Source: Burkholderiales bacterium (lineage in GTDB: Bacteria; Pseudomonadota; Gammaproteobacteria; Burkholderiales; Burkholderiaceae_E). Taken from it: DNA of 43,438 nucleotides. The stretch lies in NCBI GenBank assembly GCA_947487165.1, contig CANKWX010000029.1, positions 1 to 43,438 on the forward strand, written 5' to 3'. A model generated the notes under the pieces. It was not told where the DNA came from and did not search any database. It saw only the letters and a program-made list of their open reading frames with translations. The stretch's first letter is position 1. Each line of letters opens with the position of its first letter. The translations under genes were made by a program, and so were the position numbers. Below are positions 9,650 through 17,540 of this stretch, in pieces.

Positions 9650-10600
9650 ATGACGCTGACCGAACTCAAGTACATCGTCGCGGTCGCTCGAGAACTGCAT
9701 TTCGGACGGGCCGCCGAGGCTTGCCATGTTAGCCAGCCGACGCTCTCGGTCGGCGTGCGCAAGCTCGAGCAGGAGCTTGGTGTGATGCTCTTCGAGCGCG
9801 GTGGCATCGAGGTCAGCGTGACGCCTGTCGGCCGGCAGGTGGTGGAGCAGGCGCAGCGCGTGCTTGACGAAACCGGCGCCCTCCGCGAAATCGCCCGTCA
9901 TGGGGTCGATCCGCTCGCCGGTGCGCTGCGTCTGGGCATCATCTACACCATCGGCCCTTATCTGCTGCCGCTGGTGATGCCCCGCATCATCAGCGACGCC
10001 CCGCAGATGCCGCTGCTGCTGCAGGAAAACTTCACGGTCAGGCTGATCGAGCTGCTGCGTCAGGGCGACATCGATGCCGCGATCATGGCCGAGCCCTTCC
10101 CCGACCAGGGCTTTGACAGCTGCCCGCTCTATGAAGAGCCTTTCGTCGTGGCCGTACCCTGCGCTCATCCCTGGGCGCAGCGCGAGTCGATCTCCTCGGT
10201 CGAACTCAAGCAGCAGACCATGCTGCTGCTGGGCGCGGGCCACTGCTTTCGCGATCAGGTGCTCGAGGTCTGCCCCGAGCTGTCGCGCTACTCGCAGGCC
10301 AGCGGCGGCATCCAGAAGACCTTCGAGGGCTCGTCGCTCGAAACCATCCGGCACATGGTTGCCTCGGGCATCGGCATCACGGTGTTGCCCTGGCTCTCGC
10401 AGCCGGCCGCCGTGCTGGCAGGCAAGGCCCGCGATGATGGCCTGCTCTCCTATGTGCCTTTCGCGCCGCCGCCGCCGACCCGCCGGGTGGTGCTGGCCTG
10501 GCGGCGCAGCTTCACCCGACTCGCAGCCATCGATGCGCTGCGTGACTCGATCCTGAATTCCGATCTGCCCGGCATCCTCAAATTGGCGACCGTCCGATGA
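9650..10600 (+). CDS. oxyR: Hydrogen-peroxide-sensing LysR-type regulator OxyR
   Basis: This 316-residue LysR-family activator has an N-terminal winged helix-turn-helix (FGRAAEACHVSQPTLSVGVRKLE, ~18-40) and a periplasmic-binding-like sensor domain. From this start the two redox cysteines fall at exactly C199 and C208 in GHCFRDQVLEVC, matching the peroxide-sensing disulfide pair of E. coli OxyR in number and spacing. That is strong evidence both for the assignment and for ATG 9650 over the upstream in-frame start at 9593. The gene is divergent from a CMD-like gene, and its TGA overlaps the cysM ATG (ATGA), implying translational coupling. In the family, oxidised OxyR activates catalase, peroxidase and thiol-repair genes. 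Confidence 0.96.
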   Translation: MTLTELKYIVAVARELHFGRAAEACHVSQPTLSVGVRKLEQELGVMLFERGGIEVSVTPVGRQVVEQAQRVLDETGALREIARHGVDPLAGALRLGIIYTIGPYLLPLVMPRIISDAPQMPLLLQENFTVRLIELLRQGDIDAAIMAEPFPDQGFDSCPLYEEPFVVAVPCAHPWAQRESISSVELKQQTMLLLGAGHCFRDQVLEVCPELSRYSQASGGIQKTFEGSSLETIRHMVASGIGITVLPWLSQPAAVLAGKARDDGLLSYVPFAPPPPTRRVVLAWRRSFTRLAAIDALRDSILNSDLPGILKLATVR

Positions 10601-11517
10601 ACACACCCGCACGACAGCACTATCCCACCATCGATGCCGTGATCGGCCGTACGCCGCTGGTTCGCCTGCAGCGCATTCCGGGTGAGGCCCAGGCGCGTCG
10701 CGGCAATGTGATCCTCGGCAAGCTCGAAGGTGATAATCCGGCCGGCTCGGTCAAGGATCGGCCGGCGATTGCGATGATCGCCCGGGCCGAGGCGCGCGGC
10801 GAGATCCGTCCCGGCGACACCCTGATCGAGGCGACCTCAGGCAATACCGGCATTGCGCTGGCCATGGCGGCGGCCATCAAGGGCTATCGCATGGTCCTGA
10901 TCATGCCGGACAACCTTTCGGTCGAGCGGCGTCAGACTATGAAGGCCTTCGGCGCCGAACTCGTCCTGGTGAGCAAAGAGCAGGGGATGGAACATGCGCG
11001 CGATCTGGCCGACGCGATGCAGGCCGAGGGCAAGGGGCGGGTGCTGGATCAGTTTTCCAACGACGACAACTGGGCGGCGCATTTTGAGACCACCGGCCCG
11101 GAGATCTGGCAGGACACCGCCGGCCAGGTCACGCATTTCGTTTCGGCCATGGGCACGACCGGCACGATCACCGGCGTCTCGCGTTATCTGAAGTCGCAGA
11201 ATCCGCAAGTGCAGATCATCGGCGCCCAGCCCGATGAAGGGTCATCGATCGCCGGGATTCGCAAGTGGCCCGAGGCCTACCTGCCCAAGATTTACCAGCA
11301 TGCCATGGTCGATCGGATCGAGTTCGTTTCGCAGGCCGATGCCGAGGGGATGGCCCGACGGCTTGCCGCCGAAGAAGGGATCTTCTGCGGTCCGTCTGCA
11401 GCAGGCGCCTGTTGCATCGCGCTTCGCGTCGCCCAGGAAGTCGACAACGCCACGATTGTGTTCATTGTGTGCGATCGCGGTGACCGCTATCTCTCGACCG
11501 GTCTTTTTCCCGGCTGA
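10597..11517 (+). CDS. cysM: Cysteine synthase B (O-acetylserine sulfhydrylase)
   Basis: This PLP enzyme makes L-cysteine from O-acetylserine (or a related activated serine) and sulfide or thiosulfate. It has 306 residues, the usual CysM length. The PLP-binding lysine is K53 in NPAGSVKDRPA, the substrate loop is TSGNTG (~84-89), and the phosphate-binding glycine loop is GTTGT (~185). The C-terminal IVCDRGDRYLSTGLF is characteristic of CysM rather than CysK. Its ATG overlaps the oxyR stop by four bases. Its 3' end overlaps the convergent mltB 3' end by 31 bp. Coupling to oxyR suggests that cysteine supply is tied to peroxide response here. Confidence 0.95.
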   Translation: MNTPARQHYPTIDAVIGRTPLVRLQRIPGEAQARRGNVILGKLEGDNPAGSVKDRPAIAMIARAEARGEIRPGDTLIEATSGNTGIALAMAAAIKGYRMVLIMPDNLSVERRQTMKAFGAELVLVSKEQGMEHARDLADAMQAEGKGRVLDQFSNDDNWAAHFETTGPEIWQDTAGQVTHFVSAMGTTGTITGVSRYLKSQNPQVQIIGAQPDEGSSIAGIRKWPEAYLPKIYQHAMVDRIEFVSQADAEGMARRLAAEEGIFCGPSAAGACCIALRVAQEVDNATIVFIVCDRGDRYLSTGLFPG

Positions 11518-12539
11518 GCCGGCGCATTGGCCGCGTCCTTGAGCGCCCGTGCCAGGTCGATCACCGACATGGCATAGAAATAGGATCGGTTGTAGCGGGT
11601 TATCACAAAGAAGTTGTTCGTGCCCAGCACATACTGGGTGGGCTTGTCGCCGTCCGGCAAATCGATCAGTGACAGCAGATCGGTGCCGGCAATCGATTGC
11701 GGGCTGCTCACGCCGAGTGCGGCAAGGTCGGCCAGGCTCAGCTTGGGCGGCACGCCCGCCTCGACCGCCGGTCGTGCGCGCGCCTCATCATCCACGAGCG
11801 CCTGAAAGTGCGTCGGCTCACCCGCTCGCCAGCCGTGATTGAACAGAAAGCGCGCGACGCTGCCAACCGCGTCGCTTGTGCTTGCCCGCAGGTCGATACG
11901 GCCGTCGCCGTCGAAATCGATTGCATGGCGACGAATGCTGCCGGGCATGAACTGCGGCAGGCCGATGGCACCGGCATAGGAGCCGCGCCAGGTCAGCGGA
12001 TCGACCGCGGCATCCCGGCTGAGCAGCAGGAACTGCTCGAGCTCCTCCCGAAAGAAGGGCGCGCGGCGCGGGTAGTCGAAGGCCAGGGTCGTGAGCGCGT
12101 CCATGACCCTGAAATCGCCGGTGTTGCGGCCATAGACGGTTTCGACACCGATGATGGCAACGATGATCTCCTGCGGTACGCCAAAGCGCTCGGCGGCGCG
12201 TCGGATCGGGTCAGCCTGCTCGCGCCAGAAGCGCAGGCCCTCGCGAATCCGCACCGGTTCGACGAAACGGGCTCGGTAGGCCGACCAGGAGCGCTTGCTG
12301 GTCACGGGCGGCGGAGCCATCAGCTTGAGCGCGACGTCGGCGGCGCGGGTGCGTTCGAAGACATCGTTCAGACCGGCCGGGTCGAAGCCATGTTTGTCGA
12401 CCATCTCGCGAACGAACTCGACCACTTCCGGGCGGCTCGCCCAGCCGCCGGTCGCAGACGGTGCAGCCTGCAGCGTGCAAACCGGGAGAACCAGGATCAG
12501 AGCGGCAAGCCAGCGGCGTGCCGCGCAGAATTCTTGCAT
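11487..12539 (-). CDS. mltB: Lytic murein transglycosylase B
   Basis: MltB cleaves the MurNAc-GlcNAc bond of peptidoglycan in the periplasm, forming 1,6-anhydro-muramyl ends. The 350-residue product begins with a signal peptide (hydrophobic stretch ~10-24 ending ...LQA). The catalytic glutamate is E133 in AIIGVETVYGR, and the family block GAIGLPQFMPGSIRRHAIDFDGDGRIDL follows. The C-terminal NNFFVITRYNRSYFYAMSVIDLA is also typical. The cysteine at the end of the hydrophobic stretch (LPVC) is a poor lipobox, so a soluble or weakly anchored form is more likely. The ATG overlaps the stop of the transglutaminase gene by one base (TGATG), making it the last gene of the moxR operon. The 3' end overlaps cysM by 31 bp. 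Confidence 0.94.
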   Translation of the reverse strand: MQEFCAARRWLAALILVLPVCTLQAAPSATGGWASRPEVVEFVREMVDKHGFDPAGLNDVFERTRAADVALKLMAPPPVTSKRSWSAYRARFVEPVRIREGLRFWREQADPIRRAAERFGVPQEIIVAIIGVETVYGRNTGDFRVMDALTTLAFDYPRRAPFFREELEQFLLLSRDAAVDPLTWRGSYAGAIGLPQFMPGSIRRHAIDFDGDGRIDLRASTSDAVGSVARFLFNHGWRAGEPTHFQALVDDEARARPAVEAGVPPKLSLADLAALGVSSPQSIAGTDLLSLIDLPDGDKPTQYVLGTNNFFVITRYNRSYFYAMSVIDLARALKDAANAPAQPGKRPVER

Positions 12540-14581
12540 CAGGGTTTGAAGGCCTTGACCAGGCGTTGCAGGTCTCGGACCCGTTCAGGTGAGGAGGTGT
12601 CCGGATCGTACCGCAGCTGCGAATAGGTCTGGACGATCTCCCGCGCGAGATCGGCATCGTCGGGCTCCAGCAGTGGATCGATGCGCTCGAGGTATCGGCT
12701 GGCGGTTTCGGCCTGCAGGCGGGGCGCACCGATCGCGGCCACCCGCGCGCAGAAGATGTCGTAAGCCGACTCGACTGCATCGCGCTTGATCTGTGGTCGC
12801 AGGGTGGTCAGTGCAACGCCCGCGATCACCAGCGCCAGAACGACGCCCAATGCCGCGGCGATTTCCTGAGGCTGGGTCGAATCGAGCCCGATGCTGCTCA
12901 GCAGAGACTTCTGGCGGCTGCGGTCGTAGCTCAGGACCCATTGGTTCCAGCCGTGAGAGAAAGCGTCAATCGAAAATCGCAACTGACGATAGAGGGCGAG
13001 ATCGGCCAGGCTGGGCAGGCCATCATTGGCAATGCCGCGCTGCCGGTTCAGGGCGGCTGATCCCTTCTCGATCCGCTCGGGCGCGACAGAATTGGTCGGA
13101 TCGATCCGCACCCAGCCCTTGCCCGCGAGCCAGACTTCAGCCCAGGCATGGGCATCGGACTGCCGCACGATCCAGTAGTCGTCGGCCGGATTTGCTTCGC
13201 CGCCCTGATAGCCGGTGACCACGCGGGCAGGGATGTCGAGCGCCCGCATCAGCACGACAAAAGCGCTTGCATAGTGTTCGCAAAAGCCGGCTCGGGTCTC
13301 GAACAGAAACCGGTCGACCGAATTGTCCTCGAGCAGCGGCGGCGTGAGCGTGTAACGAAAATCGGCCTCACGAAACATCGACAGGGCCCGTTTGACCAGC
13401 GCGCCGTTGTCGGTCTCTTCATTGCGCCAGCGCGAGGCAAGCTCGAGCGTGCGGCGATGATATCCGGGCGGCAACTGCAGCCAGTTCTGCAGGGACAGCG
13501 GGGTTTCGTTCAAGCCGATTGAGGCATCGAGGCGAGCGCTCGCATTGAAACGGGTCCGCGTCGTCAGCGGGTCGGCGGCGAGCATGTCGAAATCCGGCGA
13601 CACCGAGACCGCAAGGTCGGATGCGTTCGGTACCGAGGCCGGTACGTCGAGTGCGAAGAGCCATCGTCCTGAATGCGGCTCAAGCGTGGTCCGGTAGTGG
13701 AGCGCTGTCCCGCCTTCGGGCAGGGTGGCTTGTGCTGCCGGGCGGGGGCCGATGTCGGCGCGCACCGCCCGCCAGACCTTGCCATCGAAATGGCCGAGTG
13801 TCGGGCCGCGCCAGTACATCTGCGACTGTGCCGGCGCGCGTCCTTCAAACTGCACCCGAAAAGCCACGTCGTCGTTGTTGGCCAGATCGGAAATCTGTCC
13901 GGGCGACATGGTGTCCGACATGCCGGTGCTGCCTGAATGGGCATCGCTGGGCAATCCCCACAAAGGCCCATTGATCCGGGGAAAGAGCACGAACAGCGCG
14001 GCTGCCAGCGGCAGTGCCTGCAGCAGTATTACGCCGACCGTCGTCAGCCGTCGGCGCAGGCTGACCTCGCGTTGGCCGAACTGCATGGTGAGCAGGGTGG
14101 CCAGCAGCCCCACCACCGCGAGCAGGCTGGCGGCAGCTGAAAAGATCGATTGCGACTCGAAAAAGCCGGTCACCAGGACGAAAAAGCACAGGAAAACCAC
14201 CACGAAGTGATCGCGTCTGGCTCGAATCTCCATCAGCTTGAGCCCCAGGAACAGCACCAGCAGCGCGACGCCCGCCTCGCGTCCGAACAAGGTGCCGTAT
14301 TGGGCCAGGACGCCGGCGGTGCAGGCGGCCGCAGCTGCGAGGCTCATCAGCCTGCCCGGAAGCGGTCGGCCCGAAAAGACCAGGCCTGTGCGCCACAGGA
14401 AAAGCACACAAAAACCGGCCGCGCACCACAGCGGCAGATAAAAGAGTTGCGGTGCGACAGCGAGGGCGATCGCTCCCAGCAGGAAGAGCGTGTCGCGCCG
14501 CTCACGCTCCCAGACGCCACCGAGCGTGCCACCCATCACCCGCATCGAAAACATCACGCCCCGGTCGCGAAAACCTGCCAT
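12539..14581 (-). CDS. TgpA-like membrane transglutaminase (DUF3488/transglutaminase core)
   Basis: This 680-residue inner-membrane protein is of the TgpA type. Residues ~30-200 contain several transmembrane segments (DUF3488). A periplasmic transglutaminase core follows, with catalytic triad C434 (AGFCEHYASA), H478 (SDAHAWAEVW) and D494 (RIDPTN). A last membrane helix (~574-590) and a short cytoplasmic tail close the protein. ATG 14581 lies 15 bases after the DUF58 stop and starts shortly before the first membrane helix; the frame runs open to 14791, but that extension overlaps the DUF58 gene. TgpA is needed in Pseudomonas; its natural substrate is unsettled. Context with MoxR, DUF58 and a lytic transglycosylase points to an envelope process. 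Confidence 0.9.
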   Translation of the reverse strand: MAGFRDRGVMFSMRVMGGTLGGVWERERRDTLFLLGAIALAVAPQLFYLPLWCAAGFCVLFLWRTGLVFSGRPLPGRLMSLAAAAACTAGVLAQYGTLFGREAGVALLVLFLGLKLMEIRARRDHFVVVFLCFFVLVTGFFESQSIFSAAASLLAVVGLLATLLTMQFGQREVSLRRRLTTVGVILLQALPLAAALFVLFPRINGPLWGLPSDAHSGSTGMSDTMSPGQISDLANNDDVAFRVQFEGRAPAQSQMYWRGPTLGHFDGKVWRAVRADIGPRPAAQATLPEGGTALHYRTTLEPHSGRWLFALDVPASVPNASDLAVSVSPDFDMLAADPLTTRTRFNASARLDASIGLNETPLSLQNWLQLPPGYHRRTLELASRWRNEETDNGALVKRALSMFREADFRYTLTPPLLEDNSVDRFLFETRAGFCEHYASAFVVLMRALDIPARVVTGYQGGEANPADDYWIVRQSDAHAWAEVWLAGKGWVRIDPTNSVAPERIEKGSAALNRQRGIANDGLPSLADLALYRQLRFSIDAFSHGWNQWVLSYDRSRQKSLLSSIGLDSTQPQEIAAALGVVLALVIAGVALTTLRPQIKRDAVESAYDIFCARVAAIGAPRLQAETASRYLERIDPLLEPDDADLAREIVQTYSQLRYDPDTSSPERVRDLQRLVKAFKP

Positions 14582-14595
14582 TGGCTTGCCCTGGC

Positions 14596-15567
14596 TCAGA
14601 CCTGTGCCAGCGCGAGGGCCTGCAGGCATTCGGCGCGATGACTTGCGCCCGAGGCGCGATCGATGGTGACCGAGTTCAGCTTCAGTCCGTAGCTCAGGCC
14701 GGCCGACTCGGCATCGACCACCCAGCGGGCCATGCGCGAGAGGCGATCTTCGGCCGCCAGCGCTGCCGACATGGCCGACCACTCGAGCCATAACTGCCCG
14801 CCGCCGCCGCCCTCGAATTCGAGGACCAGCAGATCGTCCCGTCCGCTTCGCGCCATGGCCTTCCAGGCCAGACGTCGCGTCGAGTCGCCCTCACGAAAGG
14901 CGCGGATTGCCGAGAAATCATCTTCACCGCGCCCGCGCCCGTTGAATTCATTGCCGGTCGAACTCGATTCGGGAAGCGGTGCTGCCGGTGTTTCGAGCCG
15001 GGGCAGGACCAGCATCCGGACCTGGGGATGCCACCAGGCCCAGGCCTGCCACAAGCCGAGCGGCCAGCGGGTCGACAGTCGCATGCGCGGGGCGGTCTGC
15101 CAGCCGCGTCGATCGGTGGGCAAGGCCACGTCGATCAGCTGATCGACGCCGGCCGCCACGTCGATCAGGGTCGACTGCGCATTGCCGGGTACGGTCAGTT
15201 CGATCGCATAGCGTGCCCGGCCCCTGGGGTTTTGCAGGATGAGGCCGAGCTCGGCGAGTTCGCCGGCATGGACCGGTTCGGCGCGACCGGCCCGCAGGGT
15301 CAGGCCGAGCAGGTTTCGCCAGGTGTGCAGCATCGAGACCAGGCCCACCCCGATCAGCAGGAAGGTCAGCGCATAGCCGAGTGACAGCGCATAGTTGACC
15401 GAGGTCAGCAGCATGATGATCAGGAGCACACCGAACATCAGTCCGGCACGGGTCGGCAGAATGAAGATCTTGCGGCGGTCAAGGCGCAGGTCCCCGCTGT
15501 GCGGGCCCCGTGCAATCCGGATCACTGGCGCGATCCGCTCGACCCAGTTCATGGCGGCTGCGAGCAT
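14596..15567 (-). CDS. DUF58 domain protein, MoxR partner
   Basis: This 323-residue protein has two hydrophobic segments near the N-terminus (~40-80, containing LLIIMLLTSVNYALSL) and a C-terminal DUF58 block. That block shows the family motif FSAIRAFREGDSTRRLAWKAMARSG followed by LLVLEFEG. DUF58 proteins resemble von Willebrand A-type folds and occur almost always next to a MoxR AAA ATPase, where they are thought to act as its target or adaptor at the membrane. ATG 15567 is taken; ATG 15552, five codons on, is an alternative. It sits 20 bp after the moxR stop and 14 bp before the transglutaminase start, so one operon is very likely. Confidence 0.9.
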   Translation of the reverse strand: MLAAAMNWVERIAPVIRIARGPHSGDLRLDRRKIFILPTRAGLMFGVLLIIMLLTSVNYALSLGYALTFLLIGVGLVSMLHTWRNLLGLTLRAGRAEPVHAGELAELGLILQNPRGRARYAIELTVPGNAQSTLIDVAAGVDQLIDVALPTDRRGWQTAPRMRLSTRWPLGLWQAWAWWHPQVRMLVLPRLETPAAPLPESSSTGNEFNGRGRGEDDFSAIRAFREGDSTRRLAWKAMARSGRDDLLVLEFEGGGGGQLWLEWSAMSAALAAEDRLSRMARWVVDAESAGLSYGLKLNSVTIDRASGASHRAECLQALALAQV

Positions 15568-15587
15568 CGCGAATCAGCCTGCGCCGC

Positions 15588-16511
15588 TCAGGGCACGCCC
15601 ACCGACTTCGACAGCTCGGCGACCATCTCGGCGCGGGCCCGATGGCTTGTTGCGGCGCCCTTGGCCGGCTTCAGGCGATGACCCGCAACCGCGGTCAGCA
15701 CCGCCTGCACATCATCGGGCAGCACATGGTTGCGCCCGTCGAGCAAGGCCCAGGCACGCGCCGCCTGCAGCAGTGCCAGGCCGGCACGCGGACTCAGTCC
15801 TTCGGAAAAGAGCGGCGAGCGCCGGCTGTAGGTCAGCAGGTTCTGGACATAGTCGAGCAGCGCCGGCGCGGTCCGGATCAGTTTGAGCGAGGCTTGTGCA
15901 TCGACCAGTTCGCTTGAGGTCATCCTGGGCGTGAGCGACGCCAGCAGTTCGCGGCGGTCATGACCTTCGAGCAGGGTTCGCTCGGCTTTCGGGTCGGGGT
16001 AGCCGAGCTCGATGCACATCAGGAAGCGGTCGAGTTGCGACTCGGGCAAGGGAAAGGTGCCGATCTGATCCTGCGGGTTCTGGGTAGCAATCACGAAGAA
16101 AGGATCGGGCAGGCGGCGCGGGGCGCCGTCGATCGAGACCTGTCTTTCTTCCATTGCCTCGAGCAGCGCGCTTTGCGTCTTGGGCGAGGCGCGATTGATC
16201 TCGTCGGCGAGCAGCACCTGAGAGAACACCGGGCCGGGATGGAAGGTGAAGCGGTTGTTGTCGCGCTCGAAGACCGACACGCCGACGATGTCGGCGGGCA
16301 GCAGGTCATTGGTGAACTGCACCCGCTTGAAGGCCAGTCCGAGCGAAATCGACAGCGCCTGCGCAAGCGTGGTCTTGCCGACGCCTGGCAGGTCTTCGAT
16401 GAGCAGGTGGCCACGTGCCAGCAGGCACGCAAGCGCCAGGCGGATCTGCGGTTGCTTGCCGACCACGACGCTGCCGACCTGGGCGGCGACAGCCTGAATA
16501 CGTTCGAGCAT
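15588..16511 (-). CDS. MoxR-family AAA+ ATPase
   Basis: This 307-residue AAA+ ATPase has Walker A LPGVGKTT (41-48), Walker B LLADEINRASPKTQ (~104), sensor IATQNP and the LPESQLDRFLM arginine-finger block, then the small C-terminal lid domain. MoxR ATPases act as chaperone-like factors that mature or activate partner proteins, usually with DUF58 or vWA proteins encoded beside them. AAAGGA lies about nine bases before the ATG. It is the first gene of the minus-strand operon moxR-DUF58-transglutaminase-mltB. The 153-bp divergent gap to the hydratase-like gene should contain promoters for both sides. Confidence 0.94.
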   Translation of the reverse strand: MLERIQAVAAQVGSVVVGKQPQIRLALACLLARGHLLIEDLPGVGKTTLAQALSISLGLAFKRVQFTNDLLPADIVGVSVFERDNNRFTFHPGPVFSQVLLADEINRASPKTQSALLEAMEERQVSIDGAPRRLPDPFFVIATQNPQDQIGTFPLPESQLDRFLMCIELGYPDPKAERTLLEGHDRRELLASLTPRMTSSELVDAQASLKLIRTAPALLDYVQNLLTYSRRSPLFSEGLSPRAGLALLQAARAWALLDGRNHVLPDDVQAVLTAVAGHRLKPAKGAATSHRARAEMVAELSKSVGVP

Positions 16512-16664
16512 TGCGGTTCATCCTTTGGAGCGCAGTGTAATCTAGGGTTTGAACACCACCGACCGTCGCCCGATGGTCGGCAGAAATCGCGGCATCACGT
16601 CAGTTCCTGTGGTGTCTTTGCTGCAACCGGGGCGCTTTCGCGACCCCCTTAACAGGAGACTCCG

Positions 16665-17498
16665 ATGGCCAGTCAATCAGCGGCAACCGGGCATTCACTG
16701 GCGGCCTCCGACAGCATGGCGCATGCGCCGAGCGACGAAGTGCTCGATCGCATCGATCGGGGGCCGGTGGCTTGGCTGTGGCTCAATCGCCCGTCGGCCT
16801 ACAACGCCCTGTCAGAGGAACTGCTGATCGCGCTTCAAGCTCAGCTCGATTCAATTGCGCGGGATGACGCGGTCAGAGCGGTGGTGATCGCTGCACGAGG
16901 CAAGGCTTTTTGCGCCGGACACGATCTTCGCGAGATGCGCGCCGCGCCCCAGTTGTCAAGTTATCAGCAACTCTTTGCGCGTTGCAGCCGCATGATGATG
17001 ACGCTGCAGCGCATGCCGCAGCCTGTGATCGCCCGGGTGCAGGGCCTGGCGACTGCCGCAGGCTGTCAGCTCGTGGCCGCCTGCGACCTGGCCGTGGCCG
17101 CTGACGATGCCCGCTTTGCGGTGTCGGGTGTCAATCTCGGTCTGTTCTGTTCGACGCCTGCGGTGCCTTTGTCGCGCAATCTCTCGCGCAAGGCAGCCAT
17201 GAAAATGCTGCTGACCGGTGATTTCATCGACGCGGCACGGGCGCGCGACGACGGTCTGATCAATGACTGCGTGCCACCTGCCGAGCTCGATGCGACGATC
17301 GAGGCCCTGCTTGCACGCATCGTCTCCAAGCCTCGTGAAGCCATCGCGGCCGGGAAAGGCCTGTTTTATCGACAGCTCGAGATGGGTTCCGAGGCGGCCT
17401 ATCAGCTGGCTGGTCAGACCATGGCCTGCAACATGATGGATGACAGCGCCTTGGAGGGCGTATCGGCCTTCATCGAGAAGCGATCGCCGAACTGGTGA
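16665..17498 (+). CDS. ECHDC3-like enoyl-CoA hydratase/isomerase superfamily protein
   Basis: This 277-residue crotonase-fold protein resembles ECHDC3-type homologues. The oxyanion-hole region FCAGHDLREM (~82-91) and the second loop QGLATAAGCQLVAACDLAVA are present. The two glutamates used by classical enoyl-CoA hydratases are missing: the ELA glutamate is Q135 and the usual F-x-x-P-E glutamate is G155 in FAVSGVNLGLF. The acyl-CoA may be bound but not hydrated in the usual way. AACAGGAGAC lies upstream of the ATG with good spacing. It is divergent from moxR, and an NADP-dependent reductase gene follows 42 bp later. Automated annotation would say enoyl-CoA hydratase; real activity is uncertain. 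Confidence 0.88.
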   Translation: MASQSAATGHSLAASDSMAHAPSDEVLDRIDRGPVAWLWLNRPSAYNALSEELLIALQAQLDSIARDDAVRAVVIAARGKAFCAGHDLREMRAAPQLSSYQQLFARCSRMMMTLQRMPQPVIARVQGLATAAGCQLVAACDLAVAADDARFAVSGVNLGLFCSTPAVPLSRNLSRKAAMKMLLTGDFIDAARARDDGLINDCVPPAELDATIEALLARIVSKPREAIAAGKGLFYRQLEMGSEAAYQLAGQTMACNMMDDSALEGVSAFIEKRSPNW

Positions 17499-17503
17499 GT
17501 CGA

Positions 17504-17530
17504 CTTCAAATTTAAAAAACTTTTTTCAAG
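17504..17530. other. AT-rich tract before the NADP-dependent reductase gene
   Basis: A ~27-bp A/T-rich stretch with A6-C-T6 symmetry (AAAAAACTTTTTT) stands out in a GC-rich region. It ends in the AAGAGAG ribosome-binding region of the next gene. It may keep the initiation region unstructured or bend the DNA. No classical promoter pair is seen in it. Confidence 0.4.
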
Positions 17531-17540
17531 AGAGTTGCTC

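Noticed and set aside
9521-10612. 363-codon minus frame opposite oxyR
   Set aside because: OxyR is certain from the C199/C208 pair; the antisense product resembles nothing.
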